Assembly: GCA_003240735.1 (NCBI GenBank)
Contig: QFNE01000018.1
Coordinates: 1-56,648, forward strand
From: Paracoccus denitrificans
GTDB lineage: Bacteria; Pseudomonadota; Alphaproteobacteria; Rhodobacterales; Rhodobacteraceae
Reading direction: 5' to 3'
Length of the DNA: 56,648 nucleotides
A program made the translations under genes and the position numbers. Positions 33,348-41,203 of this stretch are shown here, piece by piece; the first letter of the stretch is position 1, and each line of letters opens with the position of its first letter. The notes beneath the pieces were generated by a model. The model did not search any database. It was given only the letters and a program-made list of their open reading frames with translations, and was not told where the DNA came from.

Positions 33348-34283
33348 ATGAGCGGCAGCCACACCCCGCCCTCCAACCCGCCCGAGACTGCTTCGGCGGA
33401 CTGGTCTGACGGTATCGGGGGCGATGGCCGCGATCTGCCGCCTTCTCGACGGCTGATCAGCCGCCTGCTGGGCAAGATCGGCGCGGCGACCATTCAGGCC
33501 GACGCGGACGAGCCTGCTTCGATGATGGAGGCTGCAAGCCCGAATTACGCCCCCGGTCTGATCAATCTGCGGCGCAAGTCGGTCGATGATGTGGCAATCA
33601 CCAAGACCGATATCATCGCTGTGCCCGTAACTGTGACGCTGCCGGAACTGGTCGAAGTGTTTCGCGAACACGGCTATTCCCGGGTTCCGGTCTATCGCGG
33701 CAATCTGGATCAGCCGCTGGGTCTGGTTCACCTGAAGGACCTTGCGCTGAAGTTCGGGTTCGGGGCCAAGGTGCCGGCAACCCGCTTTGCACTGCGGCCG
33801 CTGCTGCGCCCGCTGCTATATGTGCCGGGGTCGATGTCTGTCGGTGCGCTTCTGCAGCAGATGCAGCAAAAGCGCATCCATATGGCGATGGTCATCGATG
33901 AATATGGCGGCGTTGACGGTCTGGTGACGATCGAGGACCTGATCGAGCAGGTGATCGGCGCGATCGATGATGAGCACGACGAAAGCGAAGATGGCCTTTG
34001 GGTCGAAGAAGCGCCCGGCCAGTGGCTCGTCGTCGCCCGTGCCCCGTTGGACGAGGTTGCGGCGGCCACGGGCCTGGACTTGGCCAACGAGGAGTACGAG
34101 GAGGAACTCGACACGCTTGGCGGTCTCGTCTTCATGCTGGCCGGTCACGTTCCTGCAAAGGGTGAGGTGGTCCACCACGCATCCGGTGCCGAGTTCGAGG
34201 TCGTCGACGCGGATTCGCGGCGGATCAAGCGCATTCGTCTGCGACTGCCCGCAAAAGAACAATCGATTGAAACGGAAGACTAG
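33348..34283 (+). CDS. corC: CorC/YbeX-like CBS domain protein
   Basis: The 311-residue soluble protein has two CBS domains (about residues 75-200, with HGYSRVPVYRGN and MVIDEYGGVDGLVTIEDLIEQVIG) and a C-terminal CorC_HlyC domain. YbeX/CorC proteins have been tied to magnesium and cobalt efflux and to ribosome maturation; with no membrane helices here, a regulatory or ribosomal role is plausible. An in-frame ATG at 33327 inside the end of ybeY is an alternative. The next gene is not lnt, which often follows in other proteobacteria. Confidence 0.92.
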   Translation: MSGSHTPPSNPPETASADWSDGIGGDGRDLPPSRRLISRLLGKIGAATIQADADEPASMMEAASPNYAPGLINLRRKSVDDVAITKTDIIAVPVTVTLPELVEVFREHGYSRVPVYRGNLDQPLGLVHLKDLALKFGFGAKVPATRFALRPLLRPLLYVPGSMSVGALLQQMQQKRIHMAMVIDEYGGVDGLVTIEDLIEQVIGAIDDEHDESEDGLWVEEAPGQWLVVARAPLDEVAAATGLDLANEEYEEELDTLGGLVFMLAGHVPAKGEVVHHASGAEFEVVDADSRRIKRIRLRLPAKEQSIETED

Positions 34284-34298
34284 GCCCGCGGCCTAGTC
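34278..34298. terminator. Hairpin containing both stop codons of two convergent genes
   Basis: GACTAGGCC (34278-34286) and GGCCTAGTC (34290-34298) pair perfectly over nine bases around a three-base loop. The TAG of corC lies in the left arm and the TAG of the opposing gene in the right arm. No T run follows on either side, so termination may be weak or act by blocking read-through and 3' decay. Confidence 0.5.
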
Positions 34299-34628
34299 GT
34301 TAATGCCGGTCACCTTGTAGTCGCGCTGGATTTCGGTCGTTGCGCGGCCCCAGTCGCTGTCGGCCAGTCGGGACTGATGATCGCGCAAGGACTGCGCATC
34401 GCGAAACCCTTCACTGACATCCCAGATCAACGGGTCATCCGTCTGCGCCACGGTGAACCAGACGCAACCGGGTTCAGCCCGCGTCAGTTCGGCGTGGCGA
34501 TCGATATGCGCCATCATGGTCACCAGCTGATCCAGGTCGGCGCAGATGAGCCGACCTTGGACCGTCACCAGCGCAGTGCGACAATCGCCTGTGCCGTTGT
34601 GGTGGTGGCTACATCCACAGTCGCTCAT
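34293..34628 (-). CDS. Antibiotic biosynthesis monooxygenase (ABM) fold protein with Cys/His-rich N-terminus
   Basis: The 111-residue protein carries an ABM/dimeric alpha-beta barrel domain (MMAHIDRHAELTRAEPGCVWF, LIWDVSEGFRDAQSLRDHQ), a fold used by small oxygenases and by non-enzymatic stress proteins. Ahead of it lies an unusual CGCSHHH segment (C4, C6, H8-H10) with C16, which could bind a metal. The ATG overlaps the guaA stop (ATGA), so it is translated from the guaA message. The substrate is unknown. Confidence 0.75.
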   Translation of the reverse strand: MSDCGCSHHHNGTGDCRTALVTVQGRLICADLDQLVTMMAHIDRHAELTRAEPGCVWFTVAQTDDPLIWDVSEGFRDAQSLRDHQSRLADSDWGRATTEIQRDYKVTGIND

Positions 34629-36184
34629 TCCCACTCGATCGTACCGGGTGGCTTGGACGTGATGTCATAGGTGACGCGGTTGATCCCCTTGACCTCATTG
34701 ATGATGCGCGTGGCGGTTTCGCCAAGGAACTCGTGCGTAAAGGGGTAATAGTCTGCCGTCATCCCGTCGACCGACGTCACGGCCCGCAGCGCGCAGGCAT
34801 AATCATACGTCCGCCCGTCACCCATGACGCCCACGGTTCGCACGGGCAGGATCGCCACGAACGCCTGCCAGATATCGTCATAGAGCCCGTGCTTGCGGAT
34901 CTGGTCGATATAGACCGCGTCGGCCTTGCGCAGGATGTCCAGCTTGTCGCGGGTGATTTCCCCCGGGCATCGGATCGCCAGACCGGGGCCGGGGAAGGGG
35001 TGGCGGCCGATGAACTTCTCCGGCAGGCCAAGCTCGCGGCCCAGGGCGCGGACTTCGTCCTTGAACAGCTCTCGCAGCGGCTCAACCAGCTTCATGCCCA
35101 TCTTTTCGGGCAGACCGCCGACATTGTGGTGCGACTTGATCGTGACCGACGGACCGCCCGAGAAGCTGACGCTTTCGATCACGTCCGGGTACAGCGTGCC
35201 TTGGGCCAGAAACTCGACACCGCCGATGTCGCGCGCGACATCCTCGAACACATCGATGAACAGGCGGCCGATGGTCTTGCGCTTGATTTCCGGGTCGCTG
35301 ACGCCCTCCAACGCGCCAAGGAAGCGGTCGGATTCCTCGGCGTGGATCAGGTGCAGGTTCATGTGGTCGCGGAACATCGTGACGACCTCTTCGGCCTCAC
35401 CCTGACGCATCAGGCCGTGATCGACAAAGACGCAGGTCAGCTGGTCGCCGACGGCCTCGTGGATGAGCGCCGCAGCGACCGAACTGTCGACACCGCCCGA
35501 CAGCGCACAGATCACGCGTCCGTGTCCGACCTGTTCGCGGATCCGGCGGACGGCCTCGTCGCGGTATCCGGCCATCGTCCAGTCGCCGGTGAACCCGGCC
35601 ATGCGGACAAAGTTTTCCAGCATGATGCGACCATGCGGGGTGTGGTGGACTTCGGGGTGGAACTGCACGGCGTAAAAGCGGCGCGATTCGTCGGCGATCA
35701 TCGCCATCGGCGCATTGGGGGACGTGCCGATCACGGTGAACCCGGGCGCCATTTCCGTGACTCGGTCACCATGGCTCATCCAGACCTCTTCGCGACCATC
35801 CGCAAACAGACCCGCGAAAATGCCGTCACCTGCGTGACCCGGGGCAGGGGTAACGAACGCGCGGCCATATTCCGCGTGGTGGCCCGCTTCGACCTTGCCA
35901 CCCAGCTGCGCCATCATCACCTGCTGACCATAGCAGATGCCAAAGACCGGGATGCCCATCGTGAACAGGGACTGCGGTGCGCGGGGGCTGCCTTCGCGTG
36001 TGACGCTGTCCGGGCTGCCTGACAGGATCACGGCCAAAGGTGCGCGATCCGCCAGAACTTCGTCCGTAACGGCCTGATAGGGCAGAATTTCACAGAAGAT
36101 GTTCAGCTCACGCAGGCGGCGCGCGATCAGCTGCGTCACCTGAGAGCCGAAATCGATGATAAGAAGGCGCTGATGCTGGGTCAT
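34625..36184 (-). CDS. guaA: GMP synthase (glutamine-hydrolysing)
   Basis: GuaA aminates XMP to GMP using glutamine and ATP. The 519 residues comprise a class I glutamine amidotransferase (Cys in GICYGQQ, His/Glu in VQFHPEVHHTPHG), an ATP pyrophosphatase with ALSGGVDSSVAAAL, and the C-terminal dimerisation domain ending KPPGTIEWE. Length and motifs are standard. The downstream ABM-fold gene overlaps its stop. Confidence 0.98.
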   Translation of the reverse strand: MTQHQRLLIIDFGSQVTQLIARRLRELNIFCEILPYQAVTDEVLADRAPLAVILSGSPDSVTREGSPRAPQSLFTMGIPVFGICYGQQVMMAQLGGKVEAGHHAEYGRAFVTPAPGHAGDGIFAGLFADGREEVWMSHGDRVTEMAPGFTVIGTSPNAPMAMIADESRRFYAVQFHPEVHHTPHGRIMLENFVRMAGFTGDWTMAGYRDEAVRRIREQVGHGRVICALSGGVDSSVAAALIHEAVGDQLTCVFVDHGLMRQGEAEEVVTMFRDHMNLHLIHAEESDRFLGALEGVSDPEIKRKTIGRLFIDVFEDVARDIGGVEFLAQGTLYPDVIESVSFSGGPSVTIKSHHNVGGLPEKMGMKLVEPLRELFKDEVRALGRELGLPEKFIGRHPFPGPGLAIRCPGEITRDKLDILRKADAVYIDQIRKHGLYDDIWQAFVAILPVRTVGVMGDGRTYDYACALRAVTSVDGMTADYYPFTHEFLGETATRIINEVKGINRVTYDITSKPPGTIEWE

Positions 36185-36232
36185 GCGCAGGCTTTAGGCC
36201 GCGATTGGCCCTTGGGCAAGGGGTCTGGGTCG

Positions 36233-36868
36233 TCAGTCCGGCCAGATCGAACGCAGCTTTTCGATGACCTGCGGGGCCTGATCCTCGGCCGACCAGATTT
36301 CGGGACCTAACGCGATGAAATCGGCAATGGGCCAAAGCGTTTCGACCAAGATGCGGTCCAGTGCGCCTTCGGCGACGACCGGCACCTCGATCATCTCGCT
36401 CCACCACTGAAACAGCGCCGGATCAACCGGTTCGCCCTGTCCCAGTGCCGACGGACCGCATGGCCCGAAACTGACGTAATCCGCGCCAGCCTCTCCCGCG
36501 TTCATGCCGTCATGGCGCGACGCACCGCAATAGGCCCCGACGATGGCATCCGCGCCCAGTTCCTTGCGCGCAGCACGGACATTGCGTGCGCCCGTTGTCA
36601 GGTGAACCCCGTCAAGACCGTGGCGCAGCGCCAACTGCACATGATCGTCGATGACCACGGCCACATCGCGCGCATGCGCCACATCACGTGCGATGTCGGC
36701 CATGCGGCCCAAAGTCGCCTCGTCCCCTACGCCCGGCAGGCGCAGGCATGCAACAGGGGCCGCATCTAGGATGGCCAGAAGCGTTGCCGAAAGGTCTGAC
36801 GCGGGCAGCAAGGCTGGCGCGATCAGGTAAAGCTGCGGGGCATCCTTTTCGGCGGCATCTTGCGGCAT
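36233..36868 (-). CDS. Thiamine phosphate synthase-like protein
   Basis: The 211-residue protein has the ThiE TIM-barrel order: QLYLIAP, VVIDDHVQLALRHGLDGVHL, AIVGAYCGASRH, AGADYVSFGPCGPS and VPVVAEGAL. True ThiE would couple HMP-PP and thiazole phosphate to give thiamine phosphate. However, the PTxTK loop that usually follows GFGP is absent here (CGPSALGQGEP instead), so activity is doubtful. The start at 36868 has AAGGAAG upstream. Divergent trmJ lies 115 bases away; no other thiamine gene is in view. Confidence 0.75.
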   Translation of the reverse strand: MPQDAAEKDAPQLYLIAPALLPASDLSATLLAILDAAPVACLRLPGVGDEATLGRMADIARDVAHARDVAVVIDDHVQLALRHGLDGVHLTTGARNVRAARKELGADAIVGAYCGASRHDGMNAGEAGADYVSFGPCGPSALGQGEPVDPALFQWWSEMIEVPVVAEGALDRILVETLWPIADFIALGPEIWSAEDQAPQVIEKLRSIWPD

Positions 36869-36983
36869 CGGCGGTCTTCCTTTGGACGAGGTGGTTTGCC
36901 GGGCATAGCGCACGCGCCCTCTGCATGAAAGATGCGGGATCGGCGAACTTGCCTATGCCTGTTCCCAGCGTTATGCGCGCCCC

Positions 36984-37766
36984 ATGTCTGATCTGTTAAG
37001 CAACGGCCCGGCCGTCATCCTCGTGCGCCCGCAGATGGGCGAAAATATCGGCGCGGCTGCGCGTGCGATGCTGAACTTCGGTCTGACCGACATGCGTCTG
37101 GTTGCGCCGCGCGATGGCTGGCCGAACCCCAAAGCCGTCGCGATGGCATCCGGTGCGGCGGGTCAGGTTCTGGACCGGGCGCGCGTCTATCCGACGCTTG
37201 CCGATGCGCTGGAAGGGATCGACCGCGCCTATGCCACGACGGCGCGGGGGCGCGAGCTGACCAAGCCTGTCCACACACCCGCCACCGCCATGGCAGAGGC
37301 ACGCGGCATGATGGCCAACGGGCGCGGGGTGGCGCTGATCTTCGGCCCGGAACGGGCGGGGTTGGAGAACGACGACATCGCGCGTGCCAGCGCAATCGTC
37401 ACCGTGCCGGTCAACCCTGACTTCCCGTCGCTGAACCTCGCGCAGGCGGTCCTGCTGATGGGATACGAATGGGGCCGCGACAGCCTGCCGGCGCAACCCG
37501 CACCAGCGTTGAAGCGCCCGCCGGGCGAGGTGCCCGCGACCTTGGTCGAGATTGAGCGGCTGGGCGATCATTTCGAAGAAAAACTTGGCGCGGCGCGATA
37601 CTTCTATCCGCCTGAAAAAGCCGCGCCGATGCGGCTGACGCTGCGCAACCTTTGGTCGCGCTTGCCGCTGACACGGGCGGATGTGCAGATTTTCCACGGC
37701 ATGCTGCGGCAACTGACATGGCCTCAGAACACCAAGACAGCGGGCGACGACAGCACCCAAGATTGA
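36984..37766 (+). CDS. trmJ: tRNA (cytidine/uridine-2'-O)-methyltransferase TrmJ
   Basis: TrmJ methylates the ribose of nucleotide 32 in tRNA anticodon loops with S-adenosylmethionine. The 260-residue SPOUT (TrmH-family) protein has VRPQMGENIGAAARAMLNFG, MRLVAPRDGWPN, VALIFGPERAGLEND and NPDFPSLNLAQAVLLMGYEW, the knot motifs of the group, with a C-terminal helical extension typical of TrmJ. Length is normal. Confidence 0.93.
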   Translation: MSDLLSNGPAVILVRPQMGENIGAAARAMLNFGLTDMRLVAPRDGWPNPKAVAMASGAAGQVLDRARVYPTLADALEGIDRAYATTARGRELTKPVHTPATAMAEARGMMANGRGVALIFGPERAGLENDDIARASAIVTVPVNPDFPSLNLAQAVLLMGYEWGRDSLPAQPAPALKRPPGEVPATLVEIERLGDHFEEKLGAARYFYPPEKAAPMRLTLRNLWSRLPLTRADVQIFHGMLRQLTWPQNTKTAGDDSTQD

Positions 37767-37818
37767 CCTTTCCGGGCGCGGGGGCCAATGTCGCGCCCGC
37801 ATCTGCAAGGGACACGTC

Positions 37819-38967
37819 ATGGCCAAGCGCCCGATCTTTCAAGAGGTGTCGGATACGACACCCGCCCCCAGCATTCGCCAAGGCAGCCTGATCGACGCCG
37901 CCGCGCCCAAAGGCGCACGCCGCGCGATCCGCATCTGGCTGGCGGTGCTGTTCATCCTCGTGACCGCGATGATCGCGCTTGGCGGGGCCACGCGCCTGAC
38001 GGATTCGGGGCTGTCGATCACCGAATGGAAGCCCGTTACCGGCACGCTGCCCCCGCAGGGTCAGGCCGCGTGGGAGGCGGAGTTTGCCAAGTATCAGACG
38101 ATCCCGCAGTTCACCGAGATGAACGCGCACATGGATCTTGCCGGGTTCAAGCAGATCTACTGGTGGGAGTGGTCCCACCGGCTGCTGGGACGCATCGTCG
38201 GGCTGGTCTGGGCCGCAGGCTTCTTCTTCTTCCTTGCCACCAAGCGCATCCCGAATGGCTGGACGGGACGTCTGGTGACGATCGGCGCGCTTGGGGGGCT
38301 ACAGGGCGTTGTCGGCTGGTGGATGGTCAGTTCGGGACTGGTCGAAGGCATGACCTCGGTCGCCTCGTACCGGCTGGCGGTTCATCTGGGACTGGCATTC
38401 GGGATCCTTGGACTGATCGCGTGGACATACTTGCAGCTTGGGCGGACCGAGGCAGAGACGCTGCGCGCCAGACGCGCCGGTGAGCCGAAGCTGTTCTCCA
38501 TGACGACCGGCCTGATGCACCTGACCGCGTTGCAGATTCTGCTGGGCGCGCTGGTCGCCGGGATCGATGCAGGCCGTCAGTACACCGGTTGGCCCACCAT
38601 GGGTGGTGAGTGGATCCCGTCAGAAATCTGGGATCCTGCATTGGGATGGCGCAACTTCTTTGAAAATGCGGCGACGGTGCAGTTCATTCACCGGATGGTC
38701 GGCTATCTGGTCGCGATCTTTGCGGTCGTCGTCTTCATCAGATCACGCCGGTCGCCGCACCCGGTGACACGCAACGCGTATGTCGTGATGCTGTGCGCGG
38801 TCGCATTTCAGGTCGTGATGGGGATCGTCAACGTGCTCCACGGCTCGCCCCTGCCCGAAGCGCTGGCCCACCAGCTGGGGGCCGTGTTCCTGTTCGTCAT
38901 GATCCTGCGGGCGCGGTACAATGCGCGCTATCCTTATGAAACCTCTGTGCGGGGGACGATCCGATGA
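37819..38967 (+). CDS. ctaA: Heme A synthase (COX15/CtaA family)
   Basis: CtaA oxidises heme O to heme A for aa3-type cytochrome oxidases in the inner membrane. The 382-residue protein is the type 2 (COX15-like) form with about eight helices and conserved segments GGATRLTDSGLSITEWKPV, WEWSHRLLGRIVGLVW, DAGRQYTGWPTM, VQFIHRMVGY and NVLHGSPLPEALAHQLGA, which carry the four heme-binding His residues. AAGGGA precedes the ATG. The remaining cox genes are not in the window. Confidence 0.95.
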   Translation: MAKRPIFQEVSDTTPAPSIRQGSLIDAAAPKGARRAIRIWLAVLFILVTAMIALGGATRLTDSGLSITEWKPVTGTLPPQGQAAWEAEFAKYQTIPQFTEMNAHMDLAGFKQIYWWEWSHRLLGRIVGLVWAAGFFFFLATKRIPNGWTGRLVTIGALGGLQGVVGWWMVSSGLVEGMTSVASYRLAVHLGLAFGILGLIAWTYLQLGRTEAETLRARRAGEPKLFSMTTGLMHLTALQILLGALVAGIDAGRQYTGWPTMGGEWIPSEIWDPALGWRNFFENAATVQFIHRMVGYLVAIFAVVVFIRSRRSPHPVTRNAYVVMLCAVAFQVVMGIVNVLHGSPLPEALAHQLGAVFLFVMILRARYNARYPYETSVRGTIR

Positions 38968-40448
38968 CAGCATTTGACGACCTGTTGGCCTTTCAGCGCC
39001 AGACCGAGGCGCTGTCTTCGGTGGCTGAACGACTGGGCTGGGACCAGGAAACCGTAATGCCGCGCGGCGCGCAGGAGCAGCGGGCCGAAGAAATGGCCGC
39101 GATGGAGGGGGTCCTGCACGAACGTCGCACCGACCCCCGCATCGGTGAATGGCTGGATCTGGCCGAGCCCGAGGATGCCGAGGACGCCCGCATCATCGAA
39201 CTGATCGGCCGCGAACACGCCCGTGCGACCGCTGTTCCGGCCCGTCTGGCCGAAGAACTGGCCCGGGTCACTTCGCTGGCCCAGGGCATCTGGGCCGAGG
39301 CACGCAGCAAGGACGCCCCGGAGGACTTCCTGCCAACGCTGGAAAACGTTCTCGCCCTGCGCCGTGAAGAGGGGGCGGCGCTGGTCGCCGCAGGCTTCGG
39401 CAACGGCGACCCCTATGACGCGCTGCTTGAGGATTATGAGCCCCACACAAGCGCTGCAGAAATTGCGACGCTGTTCGGGCAGATGCGTCCGCGTCTGGTC
39501 GCACTGCGGGACGAGGTGCTGGGCGCGTCGAACCAACCTGCGGCCTTGCAAGGCACGTTCCCGTCTGAGACGCAGCTGCGCCTTGCCCGCGCCAGTGCCG
39601 GGGCGTTCGGGTACGACTGGACGCGCGGGCGTATGGATCAGGCGGTGCATCCGTTCAGTTCCGGCCGCTGGCAGGATAGCCGGATCACGACGCGCGTGGT
39701 CGAAACCGATCCGCTGAACTGCCTGTATTCAACGATCCACGAGGTCGGGCATTCCAGCTATGAGTTGGGGATCGACCCTGACTATGCCTTTACGCCACTG
39801 GGGCGTGGGGTCTCGATGGGCGTTCACGAAAGCCAGTCCCGCATCTATGAAAACCAGCTGGGCCGCAGTCGCGCCTTTACCGGCTGGTTGCATCAGCGCA
39901 TGTCCCAGGCGTTCGGCGGCCTGAGCGTGACCGACCCCGATGCGTTCTATGCCACTGTGAACCGCGTAACGCCGGGGTTCATCCGCACCGAGTCCGATGA
40001 AGTTCAGTACAACCTGCACATCATGATGCGCTTCGATCTGGAGCGTGACCTGATCGCCGGCAAGCTGGCGGTAGAGGATCTGGAGGCCGCGTGGAACGCC
40101 CGTTTCCTGAAAGATTTCGGTGTGGCGGTGGATCGACCGTCGAACGGTGTTCTGCAAGACGTGCATTGGTCCGTTGGTCTGTTCGGCTACTTCCCCACTT
40201 ACGCGCTGGGGAACGTCTATGCAGGCGGCTTGAATGCCGCGATGCGGGCCGATCTGCCAGAGCTGGACGACGATCTGGCGGACGGGGACGCGGCACCCGC
40301 AGTTGAGTGGCTACGTGAAAAGCTGCAACGCCACGGCGCGCTTTACCGGCCGCGCGACTTGATCGAACAGGCGACAGGCGCGCCAATTTCACCCGAACCG
40401 CTGCTGGACTATCTGGAAGACAAGTTCGGCCAGATCTACAGGCTTTAA
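38964..40448 (+). CDS. M32 family metallocarboxypeptidase (Taq type)
   Basis: The 494-residue enzyme is a zinc carboxypeptidase of the M32 family, releasing C-terminal residues with broad specificity in the cytoplasm. The metal site is IHEVGHSSYELG (HExxH) with the downstream Glu in VHESQSRIYENQLGRS; the DWTRGRMDQAVHPFSS and MRFDLERDLIAG segments are also typical. It starts in an ATGA overlap with ctaA. Its TAA stop shares bases with the stop of the convergent SDR gene. Confidence 0.95.
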   Translation: MTAFDDLLAFQRQTEALSSVAERLGWDQETVMPRGAQEQRAEEMAAMEGVLHERRTDPRIGEWLDLAEPEDAEDARIIELIGREHARATAVPARLAEELARVTSLAQGIWAEARSKDAPEDFLPTLENVLALRREEGAALVAAGFGNGDPYDALLEDYEPHTSAAEIATLFGQMRPRLVALRDEVLGASNQPAALQGTFPSETQLRLARASAGAFGYDWTRGRMDQAVHPFSSGRWQDSRITTRVVETDPLNCLYSTIHEVGHSSYELGIDPDYAFTPLGRGVSMGVHESQSRIYENQLGRSRAFTGWLHQRMSQAFGGLSVTDPDAFYATVNRVTPGFIRTESDEVQYNLHIMMRFDLERDLIAGKLAVEDLEAAWNARFLKDFGVAVDRPSNGVLQDVHWSVGLFGYFPTYALGNVYAGGLNAAMRADLPELDDDLADGDAAPAVEWLREKLQRHGALYRPRDLIEQATGAPISPEPLLDYLEDKFGQIYRL

Positions 40449-41098
40449 CCGGCCAAGACCTCGTCAAGAATGCGCCGCGCCTCTACTTTGGGCGCGGTTA
40501 GCGCATCACGCACCTCGCCCGGGTAAAAACGGGCGCGGACGGCCGTTGGCATCGGGGCAGGGGTCGCGACAATAACGCGGGGCCCAATGGTCTCAGACTC
40601 GGCCGCCCAACTGCGCGCCAATGCGGTCTGCGCACCCTTGGTGGCGCCGTACGCACCAAAGAACTTCTGTCCGGCCTGCGGATCATCGAAGAAGATCGCG
40701 GTGCCGTCGCGCGCGACCACCAGCGGCGCCAACAGGGCGATCAGCCCGTGGGTGGCTGATACGTTCGTCGCGATCGATCGTTCCATGTCCTTGGGGTCGG
40801 TATGTGGGACCGGTGAAAGCGGCGCGGCGTGGATCGCGGTGTGCGCCCAAACGTCGATCCCGCCCCAGCGCGCGCCGATGGATTGCGCCAACTGGATCAT
40901 CGCGGGGGGTTCGGCCACGCTCATCGGGGCCAAGGTCGCTGTACCGCCGACGGCGCGGATGCGGTCGTCAAGCTCTTCAAGCGCGCCGACGGTCCGCGCC
41001 ACCGCGACAACATGGTAATTCCGCCGCGCCAAATCCTCGGCCAGCGCGGCCCCAAGTCCTCGCGACGCGCCGGTCACCAAAGCGATTTTCTGTTCCAT
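40445..41098 (-). CDS. Short-chain dehydrogenase/reductase family protein
   Basis: The 217-residue Rossmann protein has the NAD(P)-binding GASRGLG (10-16) and the catalytic YxxxK (Y150, K154 in AYGATKGAQ). The usual catalytic Ser about 12-13 residues before Tyr is replaced by Asp (FFDDPQ) and the NNAG motif reads AHTAIH, so catalysis may be altered or lost. The start at 41098 has GGTGGCAG upstream. It lies 3' of gltA beyond a terminator; the substrate is unknown. Confidence 0.85.
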   Translation of the reverse strand: MEQKIALVTGASRGLGAALAEDLARRNYHVVAVARTVGALEELDDRIRAVGGTATLAPMSVAEPPAMIQLAQSIGARWGGIDVWAHTAIHAAPLSPVPHTDPKDMERSIATNVSATHGLIALLAPLVVARDGTAIFFDDPQAGQKFFGAYGATKGAQTALARSWAAESETIGPRVIVATPAPMPTAVRARFYPGEVRDALTAPKVEARRILDEVLAG

Positions 41099-41150
41099 TT
41101 CTGCCACCTGCCACCGGTATGCGGACGGCGCAAGCCCAATCGCTGCCATG

Positions 41151-41182
41151 AAAAAGCCCCGGCGCGCGGATGCGGCCGGGGC
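41151..41182 (-). terminator. Intrinsic terminator of gltA
   Basis: On the minus strand GCCCCGGC (41182-41175) pairs perfectly with GCCGGGGC (41163-41156) and is followed by TTTTT. It lies 21 bases after the gltA stop. Confidence 0.88.
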
Positions 41183-41203
41183 GGTCTTGGCGTGCAGGCC
41201 GGA

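Noticed and set aside
34733..36022. 429-residue open frame opposite guaA
   Set aside because: Antisense shadow of guaA without start site or domain.
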